A stretch of 64,000 nt of DNA, taken from assembly GCA_046073825.1 (NCBI GenBank), contig JBJTMY010000097.1, positions 1-64,000 of the forward strand. The letters run 5' to 3'. The position numbers and the translations under genes were made by a program. Shown here one piece after another: positions 61,512-64,000 of this stretch. The stretch is from CAINEC01 sp046073825. GTDB lineage: Bacteria; Bacteroidota; Bacteroidia; AKYH767-A; OLB10. The notes under the pieces were generated by a model. That model saw nothing but the letters and a program-made list of their open reading frames with translations. It did no database searches and was not told the origin of the DNA. Position 1 is the first letter of the stretch; each line of letters begins with the position of its first letter.

Positions 61512-62813
61512 ATGAAAGAAGATTTTTTACATTTTATCTGGAAGGAGCAATTATTTAATACAAGTAATTTAAAAACGTGTGAAGGCAGCGCTATTTCTAT
61601 AATAGACAAAGGACATTACAACCATCATTCAGGGCCTGATTTCTTTAATTGCCAGATTAAGTTAGACCATTTGCTTTGGGTGGGAAATGTAGAAATACAC
61701 TTGCGTTCTAGCGATTGGTATAGACATAAACATCAAGAAGACATAGCTTATGATAATGTCATATTGCATGTTGTATTAGAAAATGACATGGAAGTTTACA
61801 GGAGCAATGGAACGACCATTCCGACATTAAGCCTAAAGGATAAGTTTTACAAAGAAAGCTATTTGCGATATGAGCGTTTTTTTAATTCAGGAACATTGAT
61901 GTATCCATGCATCCAAAACCTATCTAAAGTTCCGAAGAAAATTATTGAAGATACTTTATCAAAAAATTTGGAAAATCGTATTCTTAAAAATACTTCTACC
62001 ATTAAAGATCAATTAGTAATCACCAATAATCATTGGGAAGAAGCCTTTTATCATTTACTTGCAAAAGCATTTGGATTTAAAGTTAATGCGGTACCGTTAC
62101 AACTTCTAGCGGAAACCATACCTTACACCATCATTGAAAGAGAATCGAATGATATTTTCAAAATAGAATCGTTGCTTTTTGGCGTAGCAGGATTATTAAA
62201 TACTATTGAAGCAAGTCCTTATTTGAGTAAACTTAAAACCGAGTTCAAGCATCAACAAAAAAAATATTCATTAGACGCGTTACATCCATCTATTTGGAAA
62301 TTTGGCAAACTCCGACCATCCAATTTTCCAACCATTCGAATTTCACAACTGTCCATGTTGCTTTATAAGCAGAAGCGATTATTTAAACGATGTATTCATT
62401 CAAACACCATTGAAGATGTAAAAAAACTACTGATTACAGAAGCCTCTGACTATTGGGCCACCCATTATCATTTTGAAAAATCGACTCAGCCAATTGTAAA
62501 ACATTTGGGAGAGGAATCCATAAATGGTATTATTATAAACTGCATTGTGCCGTTTTGTTATGCCTATGGATTACAGATTGGCAATCATGAAATCCAACGA
62601 AAAGCACATGAATGGCTTAAGCAATTACCAGCAGAAAAAAACAAATTCACCAAATTATGGAACAATGCATCCGTACAATTTATCAATTCAAGCGAAACAC
62701 AAGGGTTAATCCAACTAAACAATTCCTATTGCATGAAAGACAAATGTGTTTATTGTAAAATTGGAAGTAGTATTTTAAATTTAAACTTTGACCAATGTGA
62801 AAAAATAGCATAA
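61512..62813 (+). CDS. DUF2851-family protein
   Basis: A 433-residue soluble protein beginning MKEDFLHFIWKEQLF. The GHYNHHSGPDFFNCQIKLD and WVGNVEIHLRSSDWYRHKH motifs near the N terminus (His/Asp-rich, reminiscent of a PD-(D/E)XK-like active site) and the C-terminal Cys cluster (CMKDKCVYCKIG) are typical of DUF2851. A nuclease-like role is suggested by that pattern only. Monocistronic by its -7 element and gap of 53 nt to the channel gene. Confidence 0.88.
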   Translation: MKEDFLHFIWKEQLFNTSNLKTCEGSAISIIDKGHYNHHSGPDFFNCQIKLDHLLWVGNVEIHLRSSDWYRHKHQEDIAYDNVILHVVLENDMEVYRSNGTTIPTLSLKDKFYKESYLRYERFFNSGTLMYPCIQNLSKVPKKIIEDTLSKNLENRILKNTSTIKDQLVITNNHWEEAFYHLLAKAFGFKVNAVPLQLLAETIPYTIIERESNDIFKIESLLFGVAGLLNTIEASPYLSKLKTEFKHQQKKYSLDALHPSIWKFGKLRPSNFPTIRISQLSMLLYKQKRLFKRCIHSNTIEDVKKLLITEASDYWATHYHFEKSTQPIVKHLGEESINGIIINCIVPFCYAYGLQIGNHEIQRKAHEWLKQLPAEKNKFTKLWNNASVQFINSSETQGLIQLNNSYCMKDKCVYCKIGSSILNLNFDQCEKIA

Positions 62814-62854
62814 TAAATATTAAGTGAACATACAGATTAACTTCAATTTGACTT

Positions 62855-62862
62855 TATATTTG
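62855..62862 (+). promoter_or_regulatory. Candidate -7 element of the potassium channel gene
   Basis: TATATTTG, full TAnnTTTG match, with only 4 nt to the ATG at 62867; the message would be leaderless or the match is chance. Confidence 0.35.
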
Positions 62863-62866
62863 TTGC

Positions 62867-63877
62867 ATGGCTGTAAACCACAATCGATTTTTAAAAAACA
62901 TTCGAATTGCAGTATTGCTTGTTTCTTCGGCAATGGTCATAGGAATATCTGGATTTATGCTAATTGAAGGATATACTTTTTCGGAGGCTTTTTATTCTAC
63001 AATCATCATATTATCTACTGTTGGACTTGGAATGGTTCGTCAACTTTCAGAAGGTGGCAGATGGTTCGTTTCAGGATTAATTGTAATTAGTATTGGGATA
63101 TTTGCTTATGGTATATCTACCCTTACAACCTATATAATGGAAGGAGAGCTTCAACGATTTTATAAAAACAAAAAAGCCACTAAAATGATTGATAAATTAA
63201 GCAACCATGTAATTGTATGTGGTTATGGTCGTAATGGTAAACAAGCCTGTGATCAGCTAACCAGCCATGGACAAAAATTTGTAGTAATTGAGAATGGGGA
63301 GAATGCGTTGAATGAATTAAAAGAGCAAGACGACTTTTTGTTTATTGAAGGTGATGCGACACGTGATGAAACATTGATTGAAAGTGGTATTAGCAAAGCC
63401 CAAGCAATTATTACTGCGTTACCCAATGATGCGGCTAACGTATTTGTGGTTCTAACGGCACGCGAATTAAATCCCAAATTAAAAATTATTAGTCGTGCCT
63501 CTGAGGATACATCAGAAGGCAAGTTAAGAAGAGCAGGTGCTGACAATGTAATAATGCCGGATAAAATTGGAGGGACGCACATGGCAACTTTAGTAACCAG
63601 ACCTGACGTGTTAGAGTTCATCGATTATATTACAGGCACCATCAATATTCGATTAGAAGAAATTCATTGTTCAAAATTAAAAGACCAATATAAAAATAAG
63701 TCTATTCGTGAACTAGAAGTTCGAAATAAAAGTGGGGCAAATATTATAGGATTCAAGAACAAAGAAGGCGTTTACAAAATCAATCCTGATCCTGATACTA
63801 TTATGGATCACGATTCAAAAGTGTTTGTGCTTGGAACACAAGAACAAATTTATAGCTTATTAAGTATTTTACTATAA
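62867..63877 (+). CDS. Two-helix potassium channel with RCK (TrkA-N/TrkA-C) domains and atypical filter
   Basis: A 336-residue channel of the MthK type: helix 1 (~12-34), pore region (~38-56), helix 2 (~65-90), then a Rossmann TrkA-N domain (HVIVCGYGRNGKQACDQL, about 113-130; IEGDATRDETLI) and a TrkA-C ligand-binding domain (~245-336). The selectivity filter is T51-V-G-L-G55 followed by M, instead of T-V-G-Y-G-D, so the usual Tyr and Asp are replaced. The fold assignment is firm; K+ selectivity and ligand are open. The downstream reductase overlaps the stop by one base. Confidence 0.9.
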   Translation: MAVNHNRFLKNIRIAVLLVSSAMVIGISGFMLIEGYTFSEAFYSTIIILSTVGLGMVRQLSEGGRWFVSGLIVISIGIFAYGISTLTTYIMEGELQRFYKNKKATKMIDKLSNHVIVCGYGRNGKQACDQLTSHGQKFVVIENGENALNELKEQDDFLFIEGDATRDETLIESGISKAQAIITALPNDAANVFVVLTARELNPKLKIISRASEDTSEGKLRRAGADNVIMPDKIGGTHMATLVTRPDVLEFIDYITGTINIRLEEIHCSKLKDQYKNKSIRELEVRNKSGANIIGFKNKEGVYKINPDPDTIMDHDSKVFVLGTQEQIYSLLSILL

Positions 63878-64000
63878 TGAAAATTTTTATTACCGGCTCA
63901 AATGGATTGCTTGGCCAAAAGCTGGTTTATTTATTAAAGAATAATAGTGAAGTTCAATGCATCGCCACTGCGCGTGGTGAGAATAGAATACTTGATAAGG
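63877..64000 (+). CDS. SDR/RmlD-type NAD(P)-dependent reductase (5' part)
   Basis: Only 41 residues are visible before the window ends. They start MKIFITGSNGLLGQKLVYLL, with the Rossmann G-x-x-G-x-x-G pattern (G7, G10, G13) of extended SDRs; the closest look is dTDP-4-dehydrorhamnose reductase (RfbD/RmlD) and related NDP-sugar enzymes. The ATG overlaps the last base of the channel stop codon, so the two are cotranscribed. Confidence 0.75.
   Translation, partial: MKIFITGSNGLLGQKLVYLLKNNSEVQCIATARGENRILDK

Noticed and set aside
62855..62862. A certain leaderless promoter for the channel
   Set aside because: TAnnTTTG is common in A+T-rich DNA and no -33 box is present, so it is listed with low confidence only.

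Overview
The window is chromosomal DNA of a member of the Bacteroidota (Bacteroidetes), probably a free-living, aerobic, A+T-rich relative of the flavobacteria, cytophagas or chitinophagas. Reasons: type IX secretion (T9SS) C-terminal sorting domains of both the A type (25246-29618) and the gliding-motility-associated B type (2266-5787); an exbB-exbD-exbD-tonB operon; phylum-typical families (YajQ, DUF2851, DUF6438, stand-alone HsdR_N, PorE-like OmpA protein, short AMP nucleosidase); and the phylum-specific -7 promoter element TAnnTTTG just upstream of many starts. I cannot settle the order. I see no tRNA, rRNA, insertion sequence, prophage or CRISPR array; the gene content looks like stable chromosome.

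Layout. 1-5.8 kb: a VWA-domain protein cut by the window edge, an M20 dipeptidase and a large PKD-repeat T9SS protein. 5.8-12 kb: a lipoprotein, a TPR protein/beta-barrel pair and a small basic membrane protein. 12-17.3 kb (minus): acyl-CoA dehydrogenase with an HhH membrane protein, then the purM-prfA-pyrF group. 17.4-22.9 kb: PorE-like OmpA protein, a 433-nt intergenic region holding a hairpin, gyrB and mdh. 23-29.6 kb (minus): a tightly coupled five-gene operon of two FG-GAP T9SS proteins, two lipoproteins (one a predicted cytochrome/beta-propeller fusion) and a DCC-family protein. 29.7-36.3 kb (plus): yajQ, then the ExbB/ExbD/TonB energisation operon with a small membrane protein, a PstS-like lipoprotein and a TPR protein. 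36.3-42 kb: proS and a partner (minus), then an Asn-rich tandem-repeat lipoprotein and a FadL-like porin (plus). 42-46.6 kb (minus): HsdR_N, rmuC, rlmB and a GT39-type membrane glycosyltransferase. 46.6-49.2 kb (plus): AMP nucleosidase, holA, mqnA (futalosine route to menaquinone). 49.2-53.1 kb: a six-TM hybrid-free histidine kinase, a single-domain response regulator and an alpha-oxoamine synthase. 53.2-60.7 kb (minus): a surface beta-helix-like protein, hppD, a DUF6438 lipoprotein, yidC and pyrG. 60.7-64 kb (plus): a 46-residue DUF2256 zinc protein, an SRPBCC protein, DUF2851, a K+ channel with an atypical filter, and the start of an SDR/RmlD-type reductase.

Most worth following: (i) the kinase/regulator/alpha-oxoamine synthase cluster, whose parts resemble Cqs/Lqs alpha-hydroxyketone signalling; (ii) the coupled FG-GAP/cytochrome/DCC operon; (iii) a 25-nt bipartite inverted-repeat element present twice between genes (14165-14189 and 61433-61457); (iv) the 22-residue repeat lipoprotein; (v) an operator-like inverted repeat inside the predicted proS promoter. 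Many start codons were moved inward from the longest reading frame because predicted promoters or signal peptides favour an internal ATG.
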